DNA of 14,064 bases from Candidatus Uhrbacteria bacterium (lineage in GTDB: Bacteria; Patescibacteriota; Patescibacteriia; 2-12-FULL-60-25). Every line of letters begins with the position of its first letter. Position 1 is the first letter of the stretch. The stretch is from the NCBI GenBank assembly GCA_009691315.1, contig SICT01000023.1:1-14064 (forward strand), written 5' to 3'. The position numbers and the translations under genes are program-made. The notes beneath the pieces were generated by a model. The model was not told the DNA's origin and ran no database searches. It worked only from the letters and a program-made list of their open reading frames with translations. Of this stretch, positions 1 through 6,683 are shown piece after piece.

Positions 1-1
1 G

Positions 2-325
2 ATCGGATTTTTGGGAGGGCTTCATCGGATGCTGACGGAAGAAGAGCAAGGACGTTTGGAAAATATTGATATTTTATTATTACCGGTCGGAGGTGCCGGC
101 CACCTCACAGCCAAGCAAGCTGTCGAAACGATTCAGATCGTTGAGCCTCGGATCGTGATCCCGCTGGGGCATCATGTGGAAGGGGTGAAAGAAAAGTTGG
201 GAAGTGCAGATGCGTTTTGTAAAGAGCTTGGGGTTTGCAAGCGACAGGATTCGAACAAGCTCAAGATCAGTAAAAAAGATTTGCCAGCCGAAGACCTGCT
301 CGTGGCTGTTTTGGAACGAGCTTAA
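2..325 (+). CDS. MBL-fold metal-dependent hydrolase, C-terminal part (5' truncated by window edge)
   Basis: The frame is open to the left edge, so only the last 107 or so residues are present. The fragment resembles the C-terminal third of metallo-beta-lactamase-fold hydrolases of the UPF0173/Lactamase_B_3 type: a hydrophobic strand with D-I-L-L-L-P-V-G-G, then helix residues A-K-Q-A-V-E, then I-V-I-P-L-G-H-H, whose histidine is the usual last metal ligand position. The N-terminal HxHxDH metal-binding motif would lie outside the window. The stop is 17 bp before the next gene on the same strand, so it may be co-transcribed with the membrane protein and gyrA. The substrate cannot be told from this part. 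The fold assignment is fairly sure; the exact subfamily is not. Confidence 0.75.
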   Translation: MGFLGGLHRMLTEEEQGRLENIDILLLPVGGAGHLTAKQAVETIQIVEPRIVIPLGHHVEGVKEKLGSADAFCKELGVCKRQDSNKLKISKKDLPAEDLLVAVLERA

Positions 326-342
326 TCCCTTCACAACACCTC

Positions 343-735
343 ATGTCACCTATCCGTCCTAACGCTCTCAAGCGACTACGTCGCACCCCGCCTGCAAAAC
401 AGCGCGGGGATGAGCCTTTGTACTCTGCGCATGAGAAGCACAAACTAATCATGGCGCATGCGAACGCTCGAGGAGAACGGCCGGATTGGGGGCTTGGCTA
501 TTACATTGGTATTGCTGCGTCTTGTCTGGTCGTCGTGACCGGCTGGTGGCTGACGCTGGGCACAAATTTACGCACGCATGTGCCAACGCAAGACCCATCT
601 GTTCAACGTTTGCAAAAAGATATTAAAGATTTGCGTGAAAAACTTTCAACGATCCATGAGAAGAGTGAATTGCAAGCAGAAGCTCTGAAAAAAACAGCCG
701 CTCACATTCAAGCCATGACGACCAGTACTCAATAA
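343..735 (+). CDS. single-pass membrane protein with C-terminal coiled coil, function unknown
   Basis: The 130-residue protein has a basic, proline-containing N-terminal tail (residues 1-50), one strongly hydrophobic segment at about 51-72 (Y-Y-I-G-I-A-A-S-C-L-V-V-V), and a charged C-terminal region at about 86-124 with heptad-like leucines that should form a coiled coil. The positive N-terminal side suggests that the N-terminus is cytoplasmic and the coiled coil outside. It lies 17 bp after the hydrolase gene and 10 bp before gyrA, so the three probably share a transcript. No Shine-Dalgarno sequence is visible. I do not recognise a family; the layout is like small septum or envelope proteins, but nothing beyond topology supports that role. 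Confidence 0.7.
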   Translation: MSPIRPNALKRLRRTPPAKQRGDEPLYSAHEKHKLIMAHANARGERPDWGLGYYIGIAASCLVVVTGWWLTLGTNLRTHVPTQDPSVQRLQKDIKDLREKLSTIHEKSELQAEALKKTAAHIQAMTTSTQ

Positions 736-745
736 ATAAAATATT

Positions 746-3217
746 ATGTCCGAACAGCCACCCCTTATCAGTCAAAACATTGGCAAGATCCAGCCTCAGT
801 CGCTCGTTGAAGAAATTCAAACTTCATTTTTGGACTATGCCATGTCGGTCATTGTCGATCGCGCACTGCCTGATGTGCGTGATGGACTCAAACCCGTGCA
901 TCGACGCATTCTCTATTCCATGTGGCATGAAGGGTTGCGTGCAACGGCAAAATTTCGTAAATCAGCGCACGTGGTTGGTGATGTCCTTGGTAAATATCAC
1001 CCGCATGGTGATTTAGCCGTTTACGAATCTATGGTACGGATGGTGCAAGATTTTTCTTTGCGCTATCCCCTTGTGAAGGGTCAGGGAAACTTCGGTTCGA
1101 TTGATGGAGACTCGGCCGCCGCTCACCGCTATACTGAAGCCAAGCTTGCAGGCATTGCAGAAGAGATGTTGTTTGATATCGAAAGAGGAACAGTAGATTT
1201 TCGTCCCAACTACGATGGATCGCATCAGGAGCCAAAAGTTCTTCCCGCTAAATTGCCGAATCTTTTGTTGAACGGGACGCTTGGGATTGCCGTCGGCATG
1301 GCGACCAATATTCCGCCGCATAATTTGACGGAGGTTTGCAATGGGATTGAAGCATTGATTGAAAATCCAGAAATTTCGATTGATGATTTGGTCAAACATA
1401 TTCCCGGACCAGATTTTCCAACCGGGGGCATTATCTATGACCACAGTGCCATCAAGTTGGCGTATGCCACGGGCCGCGGCGGAATTGTTATGCGCGCGAA
1501 AACGGAGATTGTCGAAGAAAAAGCTGGAACGTTCCGGATCATTGTGAGCGAATTGCCCTACCAGGTGAATAAAGCCCAGTTAGTCGAAAAAATCGCGGAG
1601 CTCGTGACGGAGAAAAAGATTGAAGGGATTCGTGATTTACGTGATGAGTCAAACAAAGAAGGGATTCGAGTGGTTGTCGAGCTAAAAAAAGATGCGTATC
1701 CGAAAAAAGTTCTGAACCAGCTATTCAAGATGACGCAGTTGCAAGAATCGTTTCATGTAAATTCACTGTGTTTGGTCGATGGGATTCAGCCACGTGTGCT
1801 CACGCTCAAAGGATTGCTTGAGGAGTACCTCGCCCATCGCAAAATCGTGGTGCGACGCCGTACGCAATATGATCTGGATCGAGCCAAAGAGCGTTTGCAT
1901 ATTTTGGAAGGGTTGCGTATTGCCCTTTTGAAGATTGATGAAGTGATTGTCACCATTAAAAAGTCTAAAGATAAGGATGAAGCCAAGACAAACTTGATGA
2001 GCAAGTTTAAGCTCTCGGAAATTCAGGCGGGGGCCATTTTGGAAATGCGTTTGCAACAGTTAGCGAATTTGGAACGCTTGCGTGTGGAGCAGGAATATGA
2101 CGAAAAGAAAAAAATCATCGCAGAACTTGAAGCTATCTTAGCTTCCGCAAAGAAAATTTTGAATATTATTAAAACAGAAGTTGCTCAGCTGAAAGAAAAA
2201 TACGGGGATGAGCGCCGTACGCAGATTGTGCCGCATCCAGTCGGGGAGTTCTCGATGGAGGATTTGGTGCCGCAAGAAGAAACCATGGTCATGCTGACCG
2301 AAGATGGTTATATCAAGCGTTTGCCGCCGGATACGTTTAAATCGCAAGGCCGTGGTGGCAAAGGGATCGTCGGATTGGCCACCAAAGAAGAAGATATGGT
2401 GCAACAGATGTTTACGACAAACACCCATACAGAAATCCTGTTTTTTACGAGCCGCGGACGCGTGTTTCGTTTGAAAGCCTATGATCTTCCGCAAGGTAGC
2501 CGTACGTCTAAAGGCCAAGCCATTGTGAATTTCCTCCAGCTTGCCCCAGGTGAAAAAGTCACCGTGACTTTGCCTATGGATGAGGCGGAAGGTGCGAAAT
2601 TTTTGATCATGGTCACGAGTCAAGGCACCATCAAAAAATGCGATCTTGAACAGTTCGGTAATGTGCGCCGGAGCGGTCTGATCGCCATCAACTTGGATGA
2701 GGGAGATGAACTAACCTGGGTCAAACCATCCTCAGGATCAGATGAGATTTCGCTCGTGACTCGTTTGGGTCAGTCGATTCGTTTTCAGGAAAAAGATGTG
2801 CGCGCCATGGGACGCAATGCCGCTGGCGTGCGTGGCATTAAAATGAAAAAGAAAAACGACGCGATCGTGGGAATGGATGTGATTATTCCGTCGCTGGTCA
2901 AAAAAGGTATGCTCGAACTCTTCACCATCAGCGAGAATGGATTAGGCAAACGCACCAATCTAACCGAATACAAAGTTCAGCGCCGTGGCGGCTCTGGTAT
3001 CCGCACCGCTAAAATCACGGACAAAACCGGAGGGATTGTGAGCGCATTTATTTCCAATTCTGATGATGAGCGTGACGTGGTGTTGATTTCGCAAAAAGGC
3101 ATTGTCATTCGGACTCCATTCAAATCTGTTCCTTCACTCGGTCGCGATACGCAAGGCGTTCGGGTTATGCGTTTTAAAGAAGAAGGGGATCGCGTGGGGA
3201 GCGTGACGTTTGTGTAA
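746..3217 (+). CDS. gyrA: DNA gyrase subunit A
   Basis: The 823-residue protein is the breakage-reunion subunit of DNA gyrase, which with GyrB introduces negative supercoils using ATP. The N-terminal part has the conserved winged-helix region with K-Y-H-P-H-G-D at 83-89 and the catalytic tyrosine at 129 in R-Y-T-E. A coiled-coil tower follows, then a C-terminal pinwheel of six repeats. A GyrA-box-like sequence lies at 534-540 (Q-G-R-G-G-K-G, with Gly where Arg is usual), and a second box-like Q-R-R-G-G-S-G starts at 745. The box and full pinwheel favour GyrA over ParC. Residue 90, equivalent to E. coli Ser83 in the quinolone pocket, is leucine. Length is normal. The start ATG is 10 bp after the preceding gene. 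The last 51 bp are duplicated at 6114-6164. Confidence 0.97.
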   Translation: MSEQPPLISQNIGKIQPQSLVEEIQTSFLDYAMSVIVDRALPDVRDGLKPVHRRILYSMWHEGLRATAKFRKSAHVVGDVLGKYHPHGDLAVYESMVRMVQDFSLRYPLVKGQGNFGSIDGDSAAAHRYTEAKLAGIAEEMLFDIERGTVDFRPNYDGSHQEPKVLPAKLPNLLLNGTLGIAVGMATNIPPHNLTEVCNGIEALIENPEISIDDLVKHIPGPDFPTGGIIYDHSAIKLAYATGRGGIVMRAKTEIVEEKAGTFRIIVSELPYQVNKAQLVEKIAELVTEKKIEGIRDLRDESNKEGIRVVVELKKDAYPKKVLNQLFKMTQLQESFHVNSLCLVDGIQPRVLTLKGLLEEYLAHRKIVVRRRTQYDLDRAKERLHILEGLRIALLKIDEVIVTIKKSKDKDEAKTNLMSKFKLSEIQAGAILEMRLQQLANLERLRVEQEYDEKKKIIAELEAILASAKKILNIIKTEVAQLKEKYGDERRTQIVPHPVGEFSMEDLVPQEETMVMLTEDGYIKRLPPDTFKSQGRGGKGIVGLATKEEDMVQQMFTTNTHTEILFFTSRGRVFRLKAYDLPQGSRTSKGQAIVNFLQLAPGEKVTVTLPMDEAEGAKFLIMVTSQGTIKKCDLEQFGNVRRSGLIAINLDEGDELTWVKPSSGSDEISLVTRLGQSIRFQEKDVRAMGRNAAGVRGIKMKKKNDAIVGMDVIIPSLVKKGMLELFTISENGLGKRTNLTEYKVQRRGGSGIRTAKITDKTGGIVSAFISNSDDERDVVLISQKGIVIRTPFKSVPSLGRDTQGVRVMRFKEEGDRVGSVTFV
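3167..3217 (+). repeat. gyrA 3'-end direct repeat, copy A
   Basis: The last 16 codons plus stop of gyrA. It matches 6114-6164 over exactly 51 bp with four differences (gaa/gag, ggg/ggt, cgc/cgg, agc/agt), all third-position and synonymous in the gyrA frame. Similarity stops abruptly on both sides. With copy B it brackets the hicBA/TrmB/dehydrogenase segment, like the two ends of an island inserted at a gene's 3' end. Confidence 0.93.
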
Positions 3218-3224
3218 GCAAGTA

Positions 3225-3252
3225 TTGACGCTTTTGAAGCTTGGTTGATATT
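3225..3252 (+). promoter_or_regulatory. putative promoter of hicBA
   Basis: TTGACG at 3225-3230 and GATATT at 3247-3252 with a 16-bp spacer. Transcription would begin near 3259-3260, almost on the ATG at 3261, suggesting a leaderless or nearly leaderless message and favouring that ATG over the GTG at 3255. Confidence 0.45.
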
Positions 3253-3260
3253 CTGTGAGT

Positions 3261-3518
3261 ATGAAAATAGCGAGAGTACAACACTATAAAGTTTTGATTG
3301 AAAAAGGGGAGGATGGATTTTACATTGGGCGAGTGCCGACGCTTCCGGGTTGTGTGACTCAAGCAAAAACACATGAATTGCTCATTGAACGAATAAAAGA
3401 AGCCATTCAATTATGTTTAGAGGTGGCACGAGGTGATCGGCATTATCGTCGTAAACGTGAACTTATGGCGTATAAACCAAGTTTTATCGGTATCGAAGAA
3501 GTCGCAGTGAGAGTCTGA
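3261..3518 (+). CDS. hicB: HicB-family antitoxin
   Basis: This 85-residue protein is the antitoxin of a HicAB-type toxin-antitoxin pair. It shows the HicB fold signature: Y-K-V-L-I-E-K-G-E-D-G-F-Y-I, then V-P-x-L-P-G-C-V-T-Q-A at about 25-35, then a helix I-K-E-A-I-Q-L-C-L-E. HicB proteins bind and block HicA; some also carry a C-terminal DNA-binding domain. Here the region after residue 58 is short and basic (R-R-K-R-E) and shows no clear helix-turn-helix. The in-frame GTG at 3255 would add two residues; ATG 3261 fits the promoter better. The antitoxin comes before the toxin with a 2-bp gap, the reverse of classical hicA-hicB order. The pair sits just after the gyrA 3' end inside a segment bounded by a gyrA-end duplication. 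Confidence 0.85.
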   Translation: MKIARVQHYKVLIEKGEDGFYIGRVPTLPGCVTQAKTHELLIERIKEAIQLCLEVARGDRHYRRKRELMAYKPSFIGIEEVAVRV

Positions 3519-3520
3519 AT

Positions 3521-3751
3521 ATGGGACGGCGTTTGCCGATACTAAAAGCGAAAGAATTGATTCGAGTACTTCGTGCGCTCGGCTTTATTTTTATGAGACA
3601 GAAAGGGAGTCATGCCTTTTATCAACATCCGGTGACAGGGAAATCTACAGTCGTTTCCATACATCCAGGTGAAGATATCGATCGGAGTTTACTGAAAGCG
3701 ATCCTTCAAGAAACGAATGTTGATCCAGAAGAGTTTTTAAAGTATCTATAA
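3521..3751 (+). CDS. hicA: HicA-family mRNA interferase toxin
   Basis: The 76-residue protein matches HicA toxins, small ribosome-independent RNases with a double-stranded-RNA-binding-like fold. It has the N-terminal helix K-A-K-E-L-I-R-V-L-R-A-L-G-F, the G-S-H motif with the catalytic histidine at residue 31, the strand around T-V-V-S-I-H-P, and the closing helix L-L-K-A-I-L-Q-E with the typical D-P-E-E-F-L ending. Length is usual for the family and no key residue is missing, so it could be active. It begins 2 bp after the hicB stop, so translation is probably coupled. It is convergent with the TrmB-like gene, with only 40 bp between stops and no clear terminator there. Confidence 0.88.
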   Translation: MGRRLPILKAKELIRVLRALGFIFMRQKGSHAFYQHPVTGKSTVVSIHPGEDIDRSLLKAILQETNVDPEEFLKYL

Positions 3752-3791
3752 CAGATCTTTTGATGGAGGATGCGCACATGGGTGTAAAGTT

Positions 3792-4571
3792 CTATTTCTT
3801 TGATTGCTCCCACAGGTTATTAAAAATGTTGCGAAGCATTTCTACAATATATTGGTCAGCGATTAAAATGGCGAGAGGCGCTTTTGGTTGCCAAAGGATC
3901 ACTCTATCGGCGAAAAGATGAAACGAAGAAGCGAAAGGTGCAACGCTTTTTAAAATGCGTGTCTCTCGCAGTTCTCTTTTGTCGTTTGGTTGTAATTGTT
4001 GAGTGGCCGATCCTGGAAGAAGAAGGGCGCGCATAAAAATATTTTTCTCCACTCTTCGACGAATCCAGGCCTGTTCTTTTTCCCAAGAAACGAATTGGAT
4101 GAAGTCCTGAGCTGATCCAAAAAATTCGGTTTGTTGTTTTGTTTCTTCTAAAATTTTATCAAATGTTTGTTCAAATAGTTCTTTCCCTTCAATAATTTTT
4201 ACAGAAGAGGGCAATTCGCCTTGGCGATAGAGCATGAGAAGATCTGGTAATGCAGAAGTCATTTCTTTATCGAGTTTGTTTAGCGATTCACGTTTGTTTC
4301 TGATTAGTTCGGTAACTATACTAGGCGATTCCACGACAAACGTTTTACTATAGCGATTTTTTCCGGAAAATTGAGCTAATCCATGTTTTTTCAGCTCTGT
4401 AATGATTTTATAGATATTGGGTCGAGAGATCTCCAAGAGTTTGGCGAGGGTAGCGAGAGAGGTTGGTCCATGTGATAGGGAGAGGATATAGAGTTCGATT
4501 TCGGGACTTTTTAATCCCAATTCCTTTAAAGAATTGTATAGGTTTTGCTTAATTTCTGTTTGGTTCGGCAT
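3792..4571 (-). CDS. TrmB-family transcriptional regulator
   Basis: The 259-residue protein has an N-terminal winged helix-turn-helix (residues about 12-75) with L-A-K-L-L-E-I-S-R-P-N-I-Y-K-I-I-T-E-L, the typical TrmB reading helix, followed by a linker helix and a C-terminal effector domain with V-K-I-I-E-G at about 127-132. TrmB proteins, best known from archaea as sugar-responsive regulators, also occur in Patescibacteria. An upstream in-frame ATG at 4610 would add 13 residues, but that stretch lies inside the palindrome and upstream of the predicted transcription start, so ATG 4571 is preferred. The gene is divergent from the dehydrogenase-like gene and shares its AT-rich control region, so that gene is the likely target. 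The ligand cannot be deduced. Confidence 0.82.
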   Translation of the reverse strand: MPNQTEIKQNLYNSLKELGLKSPEIELYILSLSHGPTSLATLAKLLEISRPNIYKIITELKKHGLAQFSGKNRYSKTFVVESPSIVTELIRNKRESLNKLDKEMTSALPDLLMLYRQGELPSSVKIIEGKELFEQTFDKILEETKQQTEFFGSAQDFIQFVSWEKEQAWIRRRVEKNIFMRALLLPGSATQQLQPNDKRELRETRILKSVAPFASSFHLFADRVILWQPKAPLAILIADQYIVEMLRNIFNNLWEQSKK

Positions 4572-4586
4572 ATGATTTAATGATGT

Positions 4587-4613
4587 ATTTTGTATATATA
4601 TAATATACAAAAT
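4587..4613. promoter_or_regulatory. perfect 11-bp inverted repeat, likely TrmB-regulator operator
   Basis: ATTTTGTATAT at 4587-4597 and its exact complement ATATACAAAAT at 4603-4613, separated by ATATA. It overlaps the predicted -10 and spacer of the regulator's own promoter, so binding there should cause self-repression. A half-site TTGTATAT recurs at 4664-4671 inside the predicted promoter of the divergent gene. Confidence 0.6.
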
Positions 4614-4628
4614 TGTCTATTATGTCAA
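4600..4628 (-). promoter_or_regulatory. putative promoter of the TrmB-family regulator
   Basis: On the minus strand a consensus TTGACA lies at 4628-4623, followed after 17 bp by TATTAT at 4605-4600. Transcription would start near 4594, about 23 bases before ATG 4571. The -10 is inside the palindrome. Confidence 0.55.
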
Positions 4629-4655
4629 TTTATTTAAAATTATTATATAAATATA

Positions 4656-4684
4656 TTAACAAATTGTATATTTTATGTTATTTT
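4656..4684 (+). promoter_or_regulatory. putative promoter of the dehydrogenase-like gene
   Basis: TTAACA at 4656-4661 and TATTTT at 4679-4684 with a 17-bp spacer. The expected start of transcription coincides with ATG 4691, implying a leaderless message. The whole region is very AT-rich, so other placements are possible. Confidence 0.4.
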
Positions 4685-4690
4685 ATATAT

Positions 4691-6124
4691 ATGAAAAAGA
4701 AATTTAAAAAAGTTGTGATTCTTGATTCGGTTATTTTTTATCCCGAACATCGTCGGATCTTAAGTGAATTAGCTGAAGAAATTGTGGAGTATCCGTCCAG
4801 CTTGCCCGAAAATCTTGAAAAGCAATATGAGCAGTCTCCAGAACTGTTTCAAAATATTCGTTGTTATACTGAACTACCGGTCCATGATCATTCACTTCAA
4901 TTACTGATGAATCGTATCGAGGGGGCAGATGTTGTGATAAGTTGCTGGACCGGGATACCGGATGAGGTTTTAAAATTAAATCCTCAACTTAAACTCATCA
5001 TTTTTTGGACGCATGAGAAAGAGCATCGTGTGAATTTAACATTGGCGGAGAATATGGGCATCCGGGTCACCAACGTTCCAGATTATGGGACCCATGCCGT
5101 AACAGAAGTTGTCTTTGCGGGTTTTTGGGAGCTCATTCAACGTAATGATCAGATCAAGGATGAATCGCAGAAAAATATTGTGCATCAAGTCATGCCATAT
5201 CTGTTCAATTATTTTCGCAAACTACGCGCAAATGAAAAATATACGCGCGCAGGAAAATTTACACATCATTTTCACAAATTGGGATTAGTGGAATGGGATT
5301 TTGGGAAGAAATCTCTTGATCAGATGATTCCGGAACGTCTCATTCAGTTTAAGCGGGTGGGTTTATTGAATATAGATTCTCCTGAGCTTGAAAATGTCAT
5401 ACGAACATTTCAAATCATTCCACAAACGTTTCAAGGCACGGATCAGGATAGTGCTGAATTTTATAAATTTTTAGCTGAGAATGAAGTCATTTTTTATGAC
5501 TCGGAGATTTTAGACTCCGTGTGCCAGAAAAAAGCAGAAGAACTGTTTCCTGGAAAGTTAGTAAATATTCAAGAATTACCAGCAGCCTCTTATGAACTTC
5601 AGGGCAAAAAGTTTGGGATTATTGGCATGGGAAGGATAGGACAACAGGTAGCACGGATAGCAAGGGAGCTTGGTTTTGAGGTTGTTTATTATTCCAAATC
5701 ACGTCAGCCAGAATTAGAAAAGCAACGAGGCTTGACCTATCTAGATCTTCCTGAACTTATGAGGATTTCTGATGTTATTTCTTTGCATGTACCAGCTTAC
5801 AAGGCAGAAGGCTTGTTGACGGCAGATCTTTTTGGATTGATGAAGTCGAGAGCTATTTTTATCAACACAGCGGATGGAAATGCAATTGATCAGAAAGCCC
5901 TGATGAAGCGGGCTGAGCAAAATGAAATATTTGTTTATCTTGATGTGTATCCGGGATTACCAAGAAAAGATGTACTAGGATTATCTATGAACGAACTATC
6001 AGATTGGAAGATTCATAACTTGTTACCGAATCACGTTTTTGCTTATCGAGCGGGTTGGAAAACGCAGGAATCCATTCGCGTGAAGACGTATAAATTGTTA
6101 GGGGAGATGATCGATGCGTTTTAA
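4691..6124 (+). CDS. divergent D-2-hydroxyacid dehydrogenase-like NAD-binding protein with large insertion
   Basis: The 477-residue protein has the two-part layout of D-isomer-specific 2-hydroxyacid dehydrogenases. An N-terminal flavodoxin-like part (about 1-150) includes L-K-L-I-I and M-G-I-R-V-T-N-V-P. A Rossmann domain (about 302-460) has G-M-G-R-I-G at 312-317 and I-N-T-A-D-G at 391-396. Normal members are about 310-340 residues; here about 100 extra residues (roughly 158-300) separate the halves. Two of three catalytic positions are changed: the arginine of the usual N-x-x-R-G motif is Asp395, and the glutamate after D-V-F/Y is Pro421; the catalytic histidine may be His448. It may be a different enzyme or a non-catalytic sensor. 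ATG 4691 is chosen over an upstream in-frame start at 4613, which lies beyond the promoter. The final three codons and stop lie inside gyrA-repeat copy B. Confidence 0.8.
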   Translation: MKKKFKKVVILDSVIFYPEHRRILSELAEEIVEYPSSLPENLEKQYEQSPELFQNIRCYTELPVHDHSLQLLMNRIEGADVVISCWTGIPDEVLKLNPQLKLIIFWTHEKEHRVNLTLAENMGIRVTNVPDYGTHAVTEVVFAGFWELIQRNDQIKDESQKNIVHQVMPYLFNYFRKLRANEKYTRAGKFTHHFHKLGLVEWDFGKKSLDQMIPERLIQFKRVGLLNIDSPELENVIRTFQIIPQTFQGTDQDSAEFYKFLAENEVIFYDSEILDSVCQKKAEELFPGKLVNIQELPAASYELQGKKFGIIGMGRIGQQVARIARELGFEVVYYSKSRQPELEKQRGLTYLDLPELMRISDVISLHVPAYKAEGLLTADLFGLMKSRAIFINTADGNAIDQKALMKRAEQNEIFVYLDVYPGLPRKDVLGLSMNELSDWKIHNLLPNHVFAYRAGWKTQESIRVKTYKLLGEMIDAF

Positions 6125-6164
6125 AGAAGAGGGTGATCGGGTGGGGAGTGTGACGTTTGTGTAA
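6114..6164 (+). repeat. gyrA 3'-end direct repeat, copy B (remnant)
   Basis: This second copy of the last 51 bp of gyrA still encodes the same 16 residues plus stop in the gyrA frame, with four synonymous differences from copy A. It supplies the end and stop codon (in another frame) of the dehydrogenase-like gene. Keeping the protein sequence while varying silent sites implies that it was part of a functional gyrA until the event that created this arrangement. Confidence 0.93.
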
Positions 6165-6168
6165 AACG

Positions 6169-6203
6169 AAAAAAAATCGCTGGGGATCGAAGGATTCCAG
6201 CGA
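6169..6203 (-). terminator. rho-independent terminator for the small membrane-protein operon
   Basis: Stem TCGCTGG at 6177-6183 pairs with CCAGCGA at 6197-6203. Eight A at 6169-6176 become a U run when read on the minus strand. It lies just past the stop of the 39-residue ORF and could also hinder plus-strand transcription arriving from the left. Confidence 0.8.
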
Positions 6204-6207
6204 GAGA

Positions 6208-6327
6208 TTAGTGAGGAAAGAGCTTATCCCATGCACCGCAGGCGTTGAGACCGCTTGCGATGATGAGGAGGATGAGCCCTGCCATCAGGCAGGGAAGCCA
6301 CCAGGAATGTATTTTCCACTTCATCAT
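6208..6327 (-). CDS. 39-residue single-pass membrane protein
   Basis: The ORF reads M-M-K-W-K-I-H-S-W-W then a hydrophobic span (L-M-A-G-L-I-L-L-I-I-A-S-G-L) and a short tail ending in F-P-H. Its ATG overlaps the TGA stop of the preceding minus-strand gene (TGATG), and GGAG lies a few bases upstream, so translation is probably coupled. A good terminator follows within about 5 bases of its stop. These signals support a real gene despite its size. The cysteine in N-A-C-G at the end of the hydrophobic span is faintly lipobox-like, but A-C without the usual leucine is weak evidence. Function unknown. Confidence 0.6.
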   Translation of the reverse strand: MMKWKIHSWWLPCLMAGLILLIIASGLNACGAWDKLFPH

Positions 6328-6593
6328 CAAACTCCTGTGAGCCAGTGAGCGAGGAACCAACTGAGACCGACACAGCCGACGAGGATGCCAGTTGCGGCCA
6401 AGGTTTTGCCAGGACTCTGGTTGGGTGATCTACGGAATAAAAGGACGATCAGGCAAGCGGCGGCGATGAAGCCGTCTGTGATGAAGAAGGCCATGGTGAG
6501 AAGCGGCGCATCTTGTTGCACCCCGCCACCGAGAAAGGCGAAGAGGGGCATCATGAGCATGAGCGGAAGAACTCCTTGGGGCGGTTTTTGCAT
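6327..6593 (-). CDS. small three-helix membrane protein, function unknown
   Basis: The 88-residue protein has three hydrophobic segments, at about 8-24, 31-53 and 65-85, with the basic loop R-R-S-P-N-Q-S-P-G-K between the second and third. A GAGGTG ribosome-binding-like sequence precedes the ATG. It heads a two-gene minus-strand operon with the overlapping 39-residue ORF, closed by the terminator at 6169-6203, and is divergent from ruvA with 90 bp between start codons. I do not recognise a family. The paired small hydrophobic products could be membrane-complex subunits or pilin-like, but no diagnostic motif is visible. The plus-strand ORF over the same stretch is a shadow. Confidence 0.65.
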   Translation of the reverse strand: MQKPPQGVLPLMLMMPLFAFLGGGVQQDAPLLTMAFFITDGFIAAACLIVLLFRRSPNQSPGKTLAATGILVGCVGLSWFLAHWLTGV

Positions 6594-6640
6594 CGCACAC
6601 CTCGTGTTTGAAGGACGAAAGCGCGATCACCCTAACAAAA

Positions 6641-6669
6641 TTGCTCTTTTTGGTCTAGTTACGTACACT
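6641..6669 (+). promoter_or_regulatory. putative ruvA promoter
   Basis: TTGCTC at 6641-6646 and TACACT at 6664-6669 with a 17-bp spacer. The expected start is near 6676, leaving a leader of only about 8 bases before ATG 6684. Confidence 0.5.
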
Positions 6670-6683
6670 GAGATGAATAATAT

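Noticed and set aside
1013..2623. Several minus-strand ORFs inside gyrA (for example 1013-1444 and 2138-2623)
   Set aside because: They lie opposite a strongly conserved gene, have unlikely compositions and no start signals; they are shadows of the gyrA frame.
4613..4690. N-terminal extension of the dehydrogenase-like protein from an ATG at 4613
   Set aside because: The extra 26 residues come from AT-rich control DNA containing the predicted promoter and operator half-site; the family-like sequence begins at 4691.
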